Part shown: positions 7,923-17,217 of the stretch, in pieces
Layout: every line of letters starts with the position of its first letter
Numbering within the stretch: position 1 is the first letter of the stretch
Origin: Streptomyces sp.
GTDB lineage: Bacteria > Actinomycetota > Actinomycetes > Streptomycetales > Streptomycetaceae
Direction of reading: 5' to 3'
DNA: 48,863 bases
Assembly (NCBI RefSeq): GCF_031181705.1
Contig: NZ_JAPSKN010000028.1
Location: forward strand, 1 to 48,863
Notes under the pieces: model-generated
Told to the model about the DNA's origin: nothing
The model's database searches: none
Seen by the model: only the letters and a program-made list of their open reading frames with translations
Program-made: the position numbers and the translations under genes

Positions 7923-10052
7923 TTACGCCGGGACGCTCGCGACGCCCGGAGCCAGGAACGTCTTGCCGTTGACGCGCTCGGAGACACCCTCGCGGTCCAG
8001 GTACGGCGTGATGCCGCCCAGGTGGAACGGCCAGCCGGCGCCCGTGATCAGGCACAGGTCGATGTCCTGCGCCTCGGCGACCACGCCCTCGTCGAGCATG
8101 AGCCCGATCTCCTGCGCGACCGCGTCGAGCACCCGCTCGCGCACCTGCTCCTCCGTCAGGACGGTGTCACCCTGCTTCAGCAGCGCGGCGACCTCGGGGT
8201 CGAGCTCGGGCTTGCCGCTGTCGTAGACGTAGAAGCCGCGCTTGCCGGCCTCGACGACCGCCTTGAGGTTCGGGGAGACCGTGAAGCGGTCCGGGAACGC
8301 CCGGTTGAGCGTCTCGGAGACGTGCAGGCCGATGGCCGGGCCGACCAGCTCCAGCAGGACCAGCGGCGACATCGGCAGACCGAGCGGCTCGACGGCCTTC
8401 TCGGCGACCTCGACGGGGGTGCCCTCGTCGATGACGTTCTGGATCTCGCCCATGAAGCGGGTCAGGATGCGGTTCACGACGAACGCCGGGGCGTCCTTCA
8501 CCAGCACCGCGGTCTTCTTCAACTTCTTGGCGACGCCGAACGCCGTGGCCAGCGAGGCGTCGTCGGTCTGCTCGCCCCGGACGATCTCCAGCAGCGGCAG
8601 GACGGCGACCGGGTTGAAGAAGTGGAAGCCCACGACCCGCTCGGGGTGCTGGAGCTTGGACGCCATCTCCGACACCGACAGCGAGGAGGTGTTGGTGGCG
8701 AGGATCGCGTGCGCCGGGGCGACCGCCTCGACCTCCGCGAACACCTGCTGCTTGACGCCCATCTCCTCGAACACGGCCTCGATGATGAAGTCCGCGTCCG
8801 CGAAGCCCTCGGCCTTGTCCAGGACCCCGGTCACCAGCGCCTTGAGGCGGTTGGCCTTGTCCTGGTTGATGCGGCCCTTGCCGAGCAGCTTGTCGATCTC
8901 GGCGTGGACGTAGCCCACACCCTTGTCGACGCGCTCCTGGTCGATGTCGGTCAGCACGACCGGCACCTCCAGGCGGCGCAGGAACAGCAGCGCGAGCTGG
9001 GAGGCCATCAGACCGGCGCCGACGACACCGACCTTGGTGACCGGGCGGGCCAGGGACTTGTCCGGGGCCCCGGCGGGGCGCTTGCCGCGCTTCTGCACCA
9101 GGTTGAAGGCGTAGATGCCGGCGCGCAGTTCGCCGCCCATGATCAGGTCGGCCAGCGCCTGGTCCTCGGCGTCATAGCCCTGCTGCAGGTCGCCGTTCTT
9201 GGCGGCGGCGATGATGTCCAGGGCGCGGTAGGCGGCCGGGGCGGCGCCGTGCACCTTGGAGTCGGCGATGAAGCGGCCCTTGGCGACGGCCTGGTCCCAG
9301 CCCTCGCCGCGGTCGATCACCGGGCGCTCGATCTTCAGCTCGCCCTTGAGGACCGTCGCCGTCCAGATCAGCGACTGCTCCAGGAAGTCCGCGCCCTCGA
9401 AGATGGCGTCGGCGATCCCGAGCTCGTAGACCTGCTTGCCCTTGAGCTGCTTGTTCTGGTTGAGGCTGTTCTCGATGATCACCGAGACGGCCTTCTCCGG
9501 GCCGATCAGGTTCGGCAGCAGCGTGCAGCCGCCCCAGCCGGGCACGAGGCCGAGGAAGACCTCGGGCAGGGAGAACGCCGGCACGGCCGCGGAGACGGTG
9601 CGGTAGGTGCAGTGCAGGCCGACCTCGACACCGCCGCCCATGGCGGCGCCGTTGTAGTACGCGAAGGTCGGCACGGCCAGCTGCGACAGCCGCTTGAAGA
9701 CCTCGTGGCCGCCCTTGCCGATGGCGAGGGCGTGCTCGTGCTCCTTGAGGATCTCCACGCCCTTGAGGTCGGCGCCGACCGCGAAGATGAACGGCTTGCC
9801 GGTGATGCCGACGCCGACGATCTCGCCGTCCGCCGCCTCCTTCTCGACCTGGTCGATCGCGGCGTTGAGATTCGCCAGCGAGGCCGGGCCGAAGGTGGTC
9901 GGCTTGGTGTGGTCGTGGCCGTTGTCCAGGGTGATCAGGGCGAAGCGCCCGGCACCCAGGGGGAGGTCGAAGTGGCGTACGTGCGCACTCGTGACGACCT
10001 CGTCCGGGAACAGTTCGGAAGCCTGCTTCAACAGCTCGGCGGTGGTGCTCAC
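7923..10052 (-). CDS. fadB: Fatty acid oxidation complex alpha subunit (enoyl-CoA hydratase/3-hydroxyacyl-CoA dehydrogenase)
   Basis: A 709-residue bifunctional beta-oxidation enzyme. The N-terminal crotonase domain has the oxyanion region AMGGGVEVGLHC with Glu143 and the second catalytic Glu164 in SLPEVFLGLVPGWGG. The C-terminal part starts near 340 with an NAD-binding strand (VGVVGAGLMASQLAL) and contains the hydroxyacyl-CoA dehydrogenase signature GFHFFNPV. It hydrates trans-2-enoyl-CoA and oxidises the 3-hydroxyacyl-CoA formed. The GTG at 10052 overlaps the thiolase stop (GTGA), and the longer frame to 10115 only runs into the thiolase gene. Order fadA then fadB gives a complete cytoplasmic thiolytic cycle apart from the acyl-CoA dehydrogenase. 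Confidence 0.95.
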   Translation of the reverse strand: MSTTAELLKQASELFPDEVVTSAHVRHFDLPLGAGRFALITLDNGHDHTKPTTFGPASLANLNAAIDQVEKEAADGEIVGVGITGKPFIFAVGADLKGVEILKEHEHALAIGKGGHEVFKRLSQLAVPTFAYYNGAAMGGGVEVGLHCTYRTVSAAVPAFSLPEVFLGLVPGWGGCTLLPNLIGPEKAVSVIIENSLNQNKQLKGKQVYELGIADAIFEGADFLEQSLIWTATVLKGELKIERPVIDRGEGWDQAVAKGRFIADSKVHGAAPAAYRALDIIAAAKNGDLQQGYDAEDQALADLIMGGELRAGIYAFNLVQKRGKRPAGAPDKSLARPVTKVGVVGAGLMASQLALLFLRRLEVPVVLTDIDQERVDKGVGYVHAEIDKLLGKGRINQDKANRLKALVTGVLDKAEGFADADFIIEAVFEEMGVKQQVFAEVEAVAPAHAILATNTSSLSVSEMASKLQHPERVVGFHFFNPVAVLPLLEIVRGEQTDDASLATAFGVAKKLKKTAVLVKDAPAFVVNRILTRFMGEIQNVIDEGTPVEVAEKAVEPLGLPMSPLVLLELVGPAIGLHVSETLNRAFPDRFTVSPNLKAVVEAGKRGFYVYDSGKPELDPEVAALLKQGDTVLTEEQVRERVLDAVAQEIGLMLDEGVVAEAQDIDLCLITGAGWPFHLGGITPYLDREGVSERVNGKTFLAPGVASVPA

Positions 10053-11266
10053 TTGTCCCCCTCGAAGTGCGGGTTCTCCCAGATGACCGTCGCGCCCATG
10101 CCGAAGCCGACGCACATGGTGGTCAGGCCGTAGCGGACGTGCGGCTGCTCCTCGAACTGGCGGGCCAGCTGCGTCATCAGGCGGACGCCGGAGGAGGCCA
10201 GCGGGTGGCCGAACGCGATGGCGCCGCCGTACTGGTTGACGCGCTCGTCGTCGTCGGCGATGCCGTAGTGGTCGAGGAAGGCCAGGACCTGGACGGCGAA
10301 GGCCTCGTTGATCTCGAACAGGCCGATGTCGGAGATCGACAGACCGGCCTGGGCCAGCGCCTTCTCCGTCGCCGGGATCGGGCCGTAGCCCATGACCTCC
10401 GGCTCCACGCCCGCGAAGGAGTAGGAGACCAGGCGCATCTTCACGGGCAGGCCGTTCTCCCGCGCGAACTCCTCGGAGGCGATGAGGGAGGCGGTGGCGC
10501 CGTCGTTCAGACCGGCCGCGTTGCCCGCGGTGACCCGGCCGTGGACACGGAACGGGGTCTTCAGGTTCTGGAGGTTCTCCAGGGTCGTGCCCGGGCGCAT
10601 CGGCTCGTCGGCGGTGACCAGGCCCCAGCCCGTCTCACCGGCCTCCGCGTTGGTGCGGCGGACCGAGATCGGCACCAGGTCGGCCTGGATCTTGCCGTTG
10701 GCGTACGCCTTGGCGGCCTTCTCCTGGGAGCGCACGGCGTACTCGTCGGCGCGCAGCTTGGTGATCTGCGGGTAGCGGTCGTGCAGGTTCTCCGCAGTCA
10801 TGCCCATGAACAGGGCCGACTCGTCGACCAGCTTCTCGGAGACGAACCGCGGGTTCGGGTCGACGCCCTCGCCCATGGGGTGGCGGCCCATGTGCTCGAC
10901 ACCGCCGGCGATGGCGATGTCGTAGGCGCCGAAGGCGACGGAGCCGGCGACCGTGGTGACGGCGGTCAGGGCGCCGGCGCACATGCGGTCGATGGAGTAA
11001 CCGGGCACGGACTGCGGCAGGCCCGCGAGGATGCCCGCCGTGCGGCCGATGGTCAGGCCCTGGTCACCGATCTGCGTGGTCGCGGCGATGGCGACCTCGT
11101 CGATCTTCTTGGGGTCCAGGCCGGGGTTGCGGCGCAGCAGCTCCCGGATCGCCTTCACGACGAGGTCGTCGGCACGGGTCTCGTGGTAGATGCCCTTCGG
11201 GCCCGCCTTGCCGAACGGGGTGCGGACGCCGTCGACGAAGACGACGTCCCTGACGGTACGAGGCAC
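10049..11266 (-). CDS. fadA: Acetyl-CoA acetyltransferase / 3-ketoacyl-CoA thiolase
   Basis: A 405-residue thiolase that cleaves 3-ketoacyl-CoA with CoA to release acetyl-CoA, the last step of beta-oxidation. The acyl-accepting cysteine is Cys96 in SIDRMCAGAL. The C-terminal histidine lies in GGAIAFGHPLASSG and the second cysteine in TTMCVGFGMG. Length and motif order match the family. The GTG start has AGGAG eight bases upstream. It is the first gene of the fadA-fadB operon, with a 16-bp palindrome 46 bases upstream of its start. Confidence 0.95.
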   Translation of the reverse strand: MPRTVRDVVFVDGVRTPFGKAGPKGIYHETRADDLVVKAIRELLRRNPGLDPKKIDEVAIAATTQIGDQGLTIGRTAGILAGLPQSVPGYSIDRMCAGALTAVTTVAGSVAFGAYDIAIAGGVEHMGRHPMGEGVDPNPRFVSEKLVDESALFMGMTAENLHDRYPQITKLRADEYAVRSQEKAAKAYANGKIQADLVPISVRRTNAEAGETGWGLVTADEPMRPGTTLENLQNLKTPFRVHGRVTAGNAAGLNDGATASLIASEEFARENGLPVKMRLVSYSFAGVEPEVMGYGPIPATEKALAQAGLSISDIGLFEINEAFAVQVLAFLDHYGIADDDERVNQYGGAIAFGHPLASSGVRLMTQLARQFEEQPHVRYGLTTMCVGFGMGATVIWENPHFEGDK

Positions 11267-11311
11267 GATGGCTCTCCTCCAGGGTCAGGATTGCGGTGCT
11301 GCTGCGACGCG

Positions 11312-11327
11312 CTGAGCGCGCGCTCAG
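11312..11327. promoter_or_regulatory. 16-bp perfect palindrome in the fadA leader (operator candidate)
   Basis: CTGAGCGCGCGCTCAG is its own reverse complement and lies 46 bases upstream of the fadA GTG on the minus strand. An imperfect palindrome (TACT-N4-AGTA, 11337-11348) sits just beyond it, near where the promoter should be. A TetR-family acyl-CoA-responsive repressor is a plausible ligand; no such regulator is encoded in this window. Confidence 0.5.
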
Positions 11328-11386
11328 TCCCCATGCTACTTATGAGTAACGTGGCTGCACAGTCCTGACAGGCACAGCGGTGAAGG

Positions 11387-12424
11387 TCACACCTTCGGCG
11401 GTGCCGTGGATCCCCGCGGCGTCAGGACGGGTGTGGGCACGGGATGCGACCCGGCCTCACCCCCTGTGATCACCGAGAACAGCGTCCGGGCCACCTCCGC
11501 CCCGAAGCCGTGCACGTCATGGCTCATCGCGGACAGCGTCGGATGGGTGAGCCGGCACAGCTGCGAGTCGTCCCACGCCAGCAGCGACACGTCGTCCGGC
11601 ACCCGCAGCCCCATCTCCGCGGCCACCGAAAGACCGGCCACCGCCATGATGTCGTTGTCGTACACGATCGCCGTCGGCCGGTCCGGCGGCGCGGCCGTCA
11701 GCAGCGACCGCGTCGCCCGCGCCCCCGCGTCGCCCGAGAAGTCCGTCGCCACCTGCCACGCCCCGGCCAGCGCCAGCGCTCCCGCCGCCTCGTCGAACGC
11801 CGCCGTCCGGATCGAGGTGTGGCCGAGGTCCGCCGCCCCGCCCACCCGGGCGATCCGCCGGTGCCCGAGCGCGGCCAGGTACCGCACCGCCTCCGTCACG
11901 GCCGTGGCGTCGTCGGTCCACACCGAGGTGAGCTCCCCGGTCAGCGAGGGGTGCCCGACGGCGACGGCGGGCAGCCCGAGCCGCTGCACCAGACCCACCC
12001 GGGGATCGTCGGCCCGGAAGTCGACCAGGATCGACCCGCCGACCTGCCGCCCCCGCCACCACGCCTCCTGGACGCCCACCTCCTCGTCCAGACTCCGCAC
12101 GAGCCGCAGCAGCAGCGAGCAGGAGTGCTCGGCCAGCACGCTCTCCACGCCCGACACGAACTCCATGTACCAGGGTTCGAGACCGAGCATCCGGGCCGGC
12201 CGGCACACCGCGAGCCCCACCACGTCCACCCGCGACCCGGCCAGCGTCCGGGCCGTGAGACTCGGCGCCCAGCCCAGCTCCCGCGCCGCCCGGAAGATCC
12301 GGTCCCGGGTCGCCTCGGACAGGCCGGGCTTGTGGTTGAAGGCGAGGGACACGGCACCCTTGGACACGCCGGCGCGCGCGGCGACGTCCTTGATGGTGAC
12401 GCGAGGGGTCGGCGTTGCCGTCAT
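11387..12424 (-). CDS. LacI-family transcriptional regulator of the mannoside locus
   Basis: A 345-residue repressor. The N-terminal helix-turn-helix is VTIKDVAARAGVSKGAVSLA (about 9-28), followed by the hinge and a periplasmic-binding-protein-like sensor domain (about 60-335) with the usual YDNDIMAVAG and WDDSQLCRLTHP blocks. The ATG overlaps the beta-mannosidase stop by four bases, so the regulator is translated as the last gene of that operon. Two matching CTTTACCGGTT sites in the divergent promoter region (14803-14817 and 14860-14874) are its likely operators. A mannoside or manno-oligosaccharide inducer is inferred from the neighbours. Confidence 0.9.
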   Translation of the reverse strand: MTATPTPRVTIKDVAARAGVSKGAVSLAFNHKPGLSEATRDRIFRAARELGWAPSLTARTLAGSRVDVVGLAVCRPARMLGLEPWYMEFVSGVESVLAEHSCSLLLRLVRSLDEEVGVQEAWWRGRQVGGSILVDFRADDPRVGLVQRLGLPAVAVGHPSLTGELTSVWTDDATAVTEAVRYLAALGHRRIARVGGAADLGHTSIRTAAFDEAAGALALAGAWQVATDFSGDAGARATRSLLTAAPPDRPTAIVYDNDIMAVAGLSVAAEMGLRVPDDVSLLAWDDSQLCRLTHPTLSAMSHDVHGFGAEVARTLFSVITGGEAGSHPVPTPVLTPRGSTAPPKV

Positions 12425-14793
12425 CGGGTGGGCTCCACGCAGTACAGGGCCGATCGAGCACGTTCCGGGTCCGGAGTCTTCCAGCCGCGCACCCCGATGG
12501 TCACCTCTTCGCCCGGCAGCAGCGTGACCAGCCCCCGGTCCGCCCGCGCCGACGGATCGAGCCGGTCGGCCTGCAGCAGCAGGTCCCGCACCAGCGTGCG
12601 GGCGGTCACCGTGATCCCCTCCGGGGCGAGCGCGACCTCGAACTCGGGCCGGGGGTAGGCGACCTCCCGGTCGGGCACCGGGAAGTGCACCGCCCGCAGC
12701 CCGTCCGCGTCCGCCACCAGGAACTCCGTCGGCCCCGCCGGCACCAGTCCGTCCGGCACCCCGACCCGTGCCACGCTCCGCGCCCCGGCCGCCAGGGGCA
12801 CGCCGCGCCGCCCCAGCACCTCGCCCTCGACGGACATCCGCCGCAGGGTCAGCGTCCCCGTCCAGTCCCCGGCCGCCTGGTTCACCGCGGCCAGCTCCAG
12901 CCGCCCGTCCTCCGTCCCCCGGATCGTCAGCAACCGGTCCGCGTACAGCCGCTTCAGTTCGTGGAACAGCGGCTTCTCGCGCCCGTCCCCGTCGATGGCC
13001 GCCCAGGAGGTCACCGGCCAGCAGTCGTTGAGCTGCCAGAGGATCGTGCCCGCGCAGACCGGCCAGTGCGCGCGCCAGTGCTCGATCCCGGCCGCGACCG
13101 CCCGGGCCTGGTTGACCTGCGTGAGGTAGTGCCAGCGGTCGAAGTCGCCGTCCGGCACCGCGAAGTGCCGGGCGAGACCGCGCTCCAGCTTGCCGTTGCC
13201 GTCGTCGGCCTTCTGGTGGTGCAGCATGCCGGGGGAGTCCGGCGCGAGATCCTCACCGGGCAGCGCCCGGCGCAGAGTGGCGTACGCGGGCGGCGCCTGC
13301 CAGCCGAACTCGGCGACGAACCGCGGCACGCTGAGCCGGTAGCCGGCGTAGTCCTCGCGGTTCCACACCTCCCACGAGTGGTGCGTGCCGTGCGCCGGGT
13401 CGTTCGGATGGTGCCGCCACGACCCGGACCAGGGGCTGCCCGCCGTGTACGGCCGGGTCGGGTCCAGCTCCGCCACCACCCGGGGCAGCACGCCCAGGTA
13501 GTAGCCCTCGCCCCAGGAGTCCCCGGCCAGCCGCGGCTCCCACCCCCAGTCGCGAAAGCCCCACAGGTTCTCGTTGTTGCCGTTCCACAGCACCAGCGAC
13601 GGGTGCGGCATCAGCCGTACGACGTTCTCCCGCGCCTCGGCCTCCACCTCGCCGCGCAGCGGCTGCTCCTCCGGGTAGGCCGCGCAGGCGAACGGGAAGT
13701 CCTGCCAGACCAGCAGGCCGAGTTCGTCGCAGGCGTCGTAGAAGTCCGCGCTCTCGTAGATCCCGCCGCCCCAGACGCGCACGAGGTCCACGCCGGCGGC
13801 GGCGGCCTGCTCCAGCCGCTCCCGGTAGCGGGCGCGGGTGATCCGGGACGGGAAGACGTCGTCCGGGATCCAGTTGACGCCCCGCGCGAAGAGCCGCTCG
13901 CCGTTCACGACGAGGGTGAAGCCGGTGCCGTGCGCGTCGGCCCGCCGGTCCAGCTCCACGGTCCTGAAGCCGATCCGCCGCCGCCACACGTCCAGCTCCT
14001 CGCCGCCGTGCAGCAGCTTCAACTCCACGTCGAACAGCGGCTGTTCGCCGTAGCCTCGCGGCCACCACAGCGCCGGGTCCGGCACCCGCAGACGTACCGT
14101 CCCGCCCGTCCCCCCGATCTCCGCGCGGGCCCGCGCCCCGGCCACGGACGCCTCCACGGCGAGCGGTGCCTCCACCCGGGTCCGCTCGACGTCGACGGCC
14201 AGCTCGACGACCCCGGTGCCCTCCTCGACGGTCACCAGGGGCCGCACCCGGGCGATCCGGGCCGTCGACCAGTGCTCCAGGCGCACCGGCCGCCAGATCC
14301 CGGCCGTGACCAGGGTCGGCCCCCAGTCCCAGCCGAAGGAGCAGGCCGTCTTGCGCACGTACTGGTACGGCTCGGCGTAGGCGGCGGGCCGCTCGCCCAG
14401 CCGTCCCCGCACGGCCTCGGCCTCGGCGTAGGCGGAGACGAACCGCACGGCCAGCCGCCCCGACAGCCCCGTGACGTCGAACCGGTACGAGCGGTGCATG
14501 TTCCGCACCGTCCCCAGGGGCCGCCCGTCCAGGGAGATCTCGGCGACGGTGTCGAGCCCGTCGAAGACCAGGTCGGTCTGCTCCTGCGCCGACGAGCCGT
14601 CGAGTTCCCGCTCGTAGGTCCAGTCCCGGCGCCCCACCCAGGCCACCTCGGTCTCGTTCCGGCCGAGGAAGGGGTCCGGGATCACCCCGGCCGCCATCAG
14701 GTCGGTGTGCACGCAACCCGGCACGGCGGCCGGCAGCGCGTCCGGGCCGTGCCGCAGGATCCATCCCTCGCCGAGCGGTGTGACCTCCAGCAT
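12421..14793 (-). CDS. GH2-family beta-mannosidase
   Basis: A 790-residue enzyme with the GH2 layout: N-terminal jelly-roll sugar-binding domain, immunoglobulin-like domain, TIM barrel and C-terminal beta domains. The acid/base is Glu408 in WNGNNENLW and the nucleophile is Glu495 in FVAEFGWQAPP. The EFGWQ nucleophile context and overall length fit beta-mannosidases rather than beta-galactosidases. It should release mannose from the non-reducing end of beta-mannosides. I see no signal peptide, so it probably acts in the cytoplasm on imported oligosaccharides. The ATG at 14793 has AAGGGAG five bases upstream; the longer frame would cross the divergent promoter. One putative LacI operator overlaps that ribosome site. 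Confidence 0.9.
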   Translation of the reverse strand: MLEVTPLGEGWILRHGPDALPAAVPGCVHTDLMAAGVIPDPFLGRNETEVAWVGRRDWTYERELDGSSAQEQTDLVFDGLDTVAEISLDGRPLGTVRNMHRSYRFDVTGLSGRLAVRFVSAYAEAEAVRGRLGERPAAYAEPYQYVRKTACSFGWDWGPTLVTAGIWRPVRLEHWSTARIARVRPLVTVEEGTGVVELAVDVERTRVEAPLAVEASVAGARARAEIGGTGGTVRLRVPDPALWWPRGYGEQPLFDVELKLLHGGEELDVWRRRIGFRTVELDRRADAHGTGFTLVVNGERLFARGVNWIPDDVFPSRITRARYRERLEQAAAAGVDLVRVWGGGIYESADFYDACDELGLLVWQDFPFACAAYPEEQPLRGEVEAEARENVVRLMPHPSLVLWNGNNENLWGFRDWGWEPRLAGDSWGEGYYLGVLPRVVAELDPTRPYTAGSPWSGSWRHHPNDPAHGTHHSWEVWNREDYAGYRLSVPRFVAEFGWQAPPAYATLRRALPGEDLAPDSPGMLHHQKADDGNGKLERGLARHFAVPDGDFDRWHYLTQVNQARAVAAGIEHWRAHWPVCAGTILWQLNDCWPVTSWAAIDGDGREKPLFHELKRLYADRLLTIRGTEDGRLELAAVNQAAGDWTGTLTLRRMSVEGEVLGRRGVPLAAGARSVARVGVPDGLVPAGPTEFLVADADGLRAVHFPVPDREVAYPRPEFEVALAPEGITVTARTLVRDLLLQADRLDPSARADRGLVTLLPGEEVTIGVRGWKTPDPERARSALYCVEPTR

Positions 14794-14802
14794 GCGCACT
14801 CC

Positions 14803-14817
14803 CTTTACCGGTTCAGT
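14803..14817. promoter_or_regulatory. LacI-type operator 1 (mannosidase-proximal)
   Basis: CTTTACCGGTTCAGT, ten bases upstream of the beta-mannosidase start and overlapping its ribosome-binding site. The core ACCGGT is palindromic, as in many LacI-family operators. It repeats at 14860-14874 with a single mismatch. Confidence 0.65.
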
Positions 14818-14859
14818 GAAGAGTCGAGTGTCGATTTCGCATCGTTGGCGGGAATGGGA

Positions 14860-14874
14860 CTTTACCGGTTGAGT
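14860..14874. promoter_or_regulatory. LacI-type operator 2 (transporter-proximal)
   Basis: CTTTACCGGTTGAGT, in the same orientation as site 1 and 57 bases from it, 82 bases before the binding-protein start. Together the two sites could close the divergent promoter region by looping or repress each promoter separately. Confidence 0.65.
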
Positions 14875-14956
14875 CAGCGCTGTCAGAGTGCCGAACCAGC
14901 CATACCGCACGTGCTCGTCCGTCCCGAGTCCCCCTCCGTGAACGGAGCTGATGCAC

Positions 14957-16270
14957 ATGAACCGCCGTACCGTCCTCGCCCTCACCGTCGGAGCGGCCCT
15001 GCTGGCCTCCGGCTGCACCGGCACCGGAGGCAGCGCGAAAGGCGCGGATGCGAAGGCGCCCGACGATCCCTCCGAGGTCAGCGGGACCATCACGGTCCTC
15101 ACCCACCGGACCGACCTCGTACAGGACGGGACGATGAAGAAGTACGCCGCCGAGTTCCGCAGGACGTACCCCGGGGTGAAGGTCGAGTTCGACGCCATCA
15201 CCGACTACGAGGGCGAAGTCAAGATCCGTATGAACACGGAGAACTACGGCGACGTCCTGATGATCCCGGGCGTGATCGAGAAGAAGGACTACCCCCGGTT
15301 CTTCGCCTCGCTGGGCAGCCGGTCCGAGCGGAGCGAGAAGTACCGCTTCACCGACTACACCACCGTGAACGGCAAGGTCTACGGCCAGAGTCCGCTCGGC
15401 GCGGTTCCCGGCTTCCTCTACAACAAGAGGGTGTGGCAGCGCGCCGGCGTCACCGACTGGCCGAAGACCCCGGCCGAGTTCCTCGCCGCCCTGAAGGCGA
15501 TCAAGGCGGGGACCGACGCTGTCCCGTACTACACCAACTTCAAGGACATGTGGCCGCTCACCCAGTGGACCCAGGTCAACGGCTCGGTCAGCTGCGACGA
15601 ACAGGCCACCACCCGGCTCGCCGAGGGCAACCCGTGGGCCGAGGGCTCCGACCTGCGGACGGCCGACACGCTGCTGTACGACATCGTGCGCGAAGGGCTC
15701 GCCGAGAAGGACCCGACCACCACCAACTGGGAGGCCTCCAAGCCGAAGCTGGCCAAGGGCGAGATCGCCACCATGTGGCTCGGCTCCTGGGCCGTCATCC
15801 AGCTGCGGGGCGCCGCCGAGCAGGCGGGCGCGAACCCCGACGACATCGGGTTCATGCCCTTCCCGGCGCAGAGGAACGGCACGTTCTGCGCGGTCGCGCT
15901 GCCCGACTACAACCAGGCCGTCAACATCCACTCCGACCACAAGGCGGCCGCCCGCGCCTGGATCGACTGGTTCACCGAGGAGTCCGGCTACGCCGAGGAC
16001 AACCTGGCCCTGTCCCCGCTGAAGGACGACCCGCTGCCCGACGTCCTGGGGCCCTACGAGGAGGCCGGCGTCAGGCTCCTCGACCTCGACGACTCCAAGG
16101 GCGCCGAGGTGAAGGCCATCGACAACACCTCCGAGGTCGGCATCAACAAGCCCGACTACCGCCAGGACCTCGTCGACCTCGCCCGCGGAGCCACCGAGGG
16201 CAGCCTGGACGACTTCCTGGACGGCCTCGCGAGGAAGTGGACCGAGACCCAGCAGTCCCTGGGGTCCTGA
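14957..16270 (+). CDS. ABC transporter solute-binding lipoprotein (sugar type)
   Basis: A 437-residue extracellular binding protein of the CUT1 sugar-uptake class. The N-terminus is a lipoprotein signal: MNRRTVLAL, a hydrophobic core and lipobox LASGC. The mature part has the family pattern of strands and helices, with Trp-rich lobes (WPKTPAEFL, WPLTQWTQV, MWLGSWAVIQL) that suit stacking on sugar rings. The ATG at 14957 is preferred because GGAG at 14944-14947 then sits nine bases away; an ATG at 14951 leaves only three. It is first in a three-gene operon with two permeases. Beta-manno-oligosaccharides are the likely cargo given the divergent mannosidase. Confidence 0.88.
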   Translation: MNRRTVLALTVGAALLASGCTGTGGSAKGADAKAPDDPSEVSGTITVLTHRTDLVQDGTMKKYAAEFRRTYPGVKVEFDAITDYEGEVKIRMNTENYGDVLMIPGVIEKKDYPRFFASLGSRSERSEKYRFTDYTTVNGKVYGQSPLGAVPGFLYNKRVWQRAGVTDWPKTPAEFLAALKAIKAGTDAVPYYTNFKDMWPLTQWTQVNGSVSCDEQATTRLAEGNPWAEGSDLRTADTLLYDIVREGLAEKDPTTTNWEASKPKLAKGEIATMWLGSWAVIQLRGAAEQAGANPDDIGFMPFPAQRNGTFCAVALPDYNQAVNIHSDHKAAARAWIDWFTEESGYAEDNLALSPLKDDPLPDVLGPYEEAGVRLLDLDDSKGAEVKAIDNTSEVGINKPDYRQDLVDLARGATEGSLDDFLDGLARKWTETQQSLGS

Positions 16271-17217
16271 TGACGGACACCACCGAGAAGGCGGCCGTCC
16301 GGCCCGCCCCCGGCCCGGCCGCCCCACAACCGGCCCCGGCCCCGCGCACGGCACGCCTGTGGCGCGGGGCCACCCCCTGGCTGTTCCTGCTCGCCCCGCT
16401 CACGCTCCTGATCGTCTTCACCTACGCGCCGATCGCCAACATGGTCGCGTACAGCTTCACCGACTGGGACGGCGTCAGCCCCGAGCTGCGCTACACGGGC
16501 GCCGAGAACTACGCCGAACTCTTCACCCGCTCCGACCTGTTCGAGGTCTTCTGGGTCAGCGGCTACTACCTGGCGGCCTCCGTCCTCCAAGTCGTCGCCG
16601 CGCTGTACTTCGCCACGGTCCTGAGCTTCAACGTCCGCTTCCGGAACTTCTTCAAGGGCGTGCTGTTCTTCCCGTACCTGATCAACGGGGTGGCGATCGG
16701 CTTCGTCTTCCTCTACTTCTTCCAGGACGGCGGCACCCTCGACTCGGTCCTCGGCCTGTTCGGCGCGGAGACCGACCGCGCCTGGCTGGGCACCCCGGAA
16801 TCGGCGAACACCTCCCTGGCGGCCGTCTCAATCTGGCGCTACCTGGGCCTGAACTTCGTCCTCTTCCTCGGCGCGATCCAGTCGATCCCCGGGGACCTCT
16901 ACGAGGCGGCCGAACTGGACGGCGCCAACCGCTGGCAGCAGTTCCGCCACATCATCGCGCCCGGCATCAGGCCGGTCCTCTCCCTGACCGTGATCCTGTC
17001 GATCTCCGGCTCCCTGTCGGTCTTCGAGATCCCGTACATCATGACCGGCGGCGCGACGGGCACCGAGACCTTCGTGATCCAGACCGTGAAGCTGGCCTTC
17101 CAGTTCAACAAGACGGGGCTCGCCTCGGCGGCCGCGATCGTGCTGCTGCTGATCGTCCTGGCCGTGACCTGGGTGCAGCGGCGCCTCGTCCCCGACGACA
17201 AGGTGGACCTCACATGA
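16270..17217 (+). CDS. ABC sugar transporter permease, MalF type
   Basis: A 315-residue inner-membrane permease with a Pro/Ala-rich cytoplasmic start and six membrane segments beginning at about residue 36 (WLFLLAPLTLLIVFTYAP). The EAA loop that docks the ATPase is YEAAELDGANRWQQFRHI. The start codon shares one base with the binding-protein stop (TGATG), so translation is coupled. It pairs with the next gene to form the membrane channel. Confidence 0.92.
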   Translation: MTDTTEKAAVRPAPGPAAPQPAPAPRTARLWRGATPWLFLLAPLTLLIVFTYAPIANMVAYSFTDWDGVSPELRYTGAENYAELFTRSDLFEVFWVSGYYLAASVLQVVAALYFATVLSFNVRFRNFFKGVLFFPYLINGVAIGFVFLYFFQDGGTLDSVLGLFGAETDRAWLGTPESANTSLAAVSIWRYLGLNFVLFLGAIQSIPGDLYEAAELDGANRWQQFRHIIAPGIRPVLSLTVILSISGSLSVFEIPYIMTGGATGTETFVIQTVKLAFQFNKTGLASAAAIVLLLIVLAVTWVQRRLVPDDKVDLT

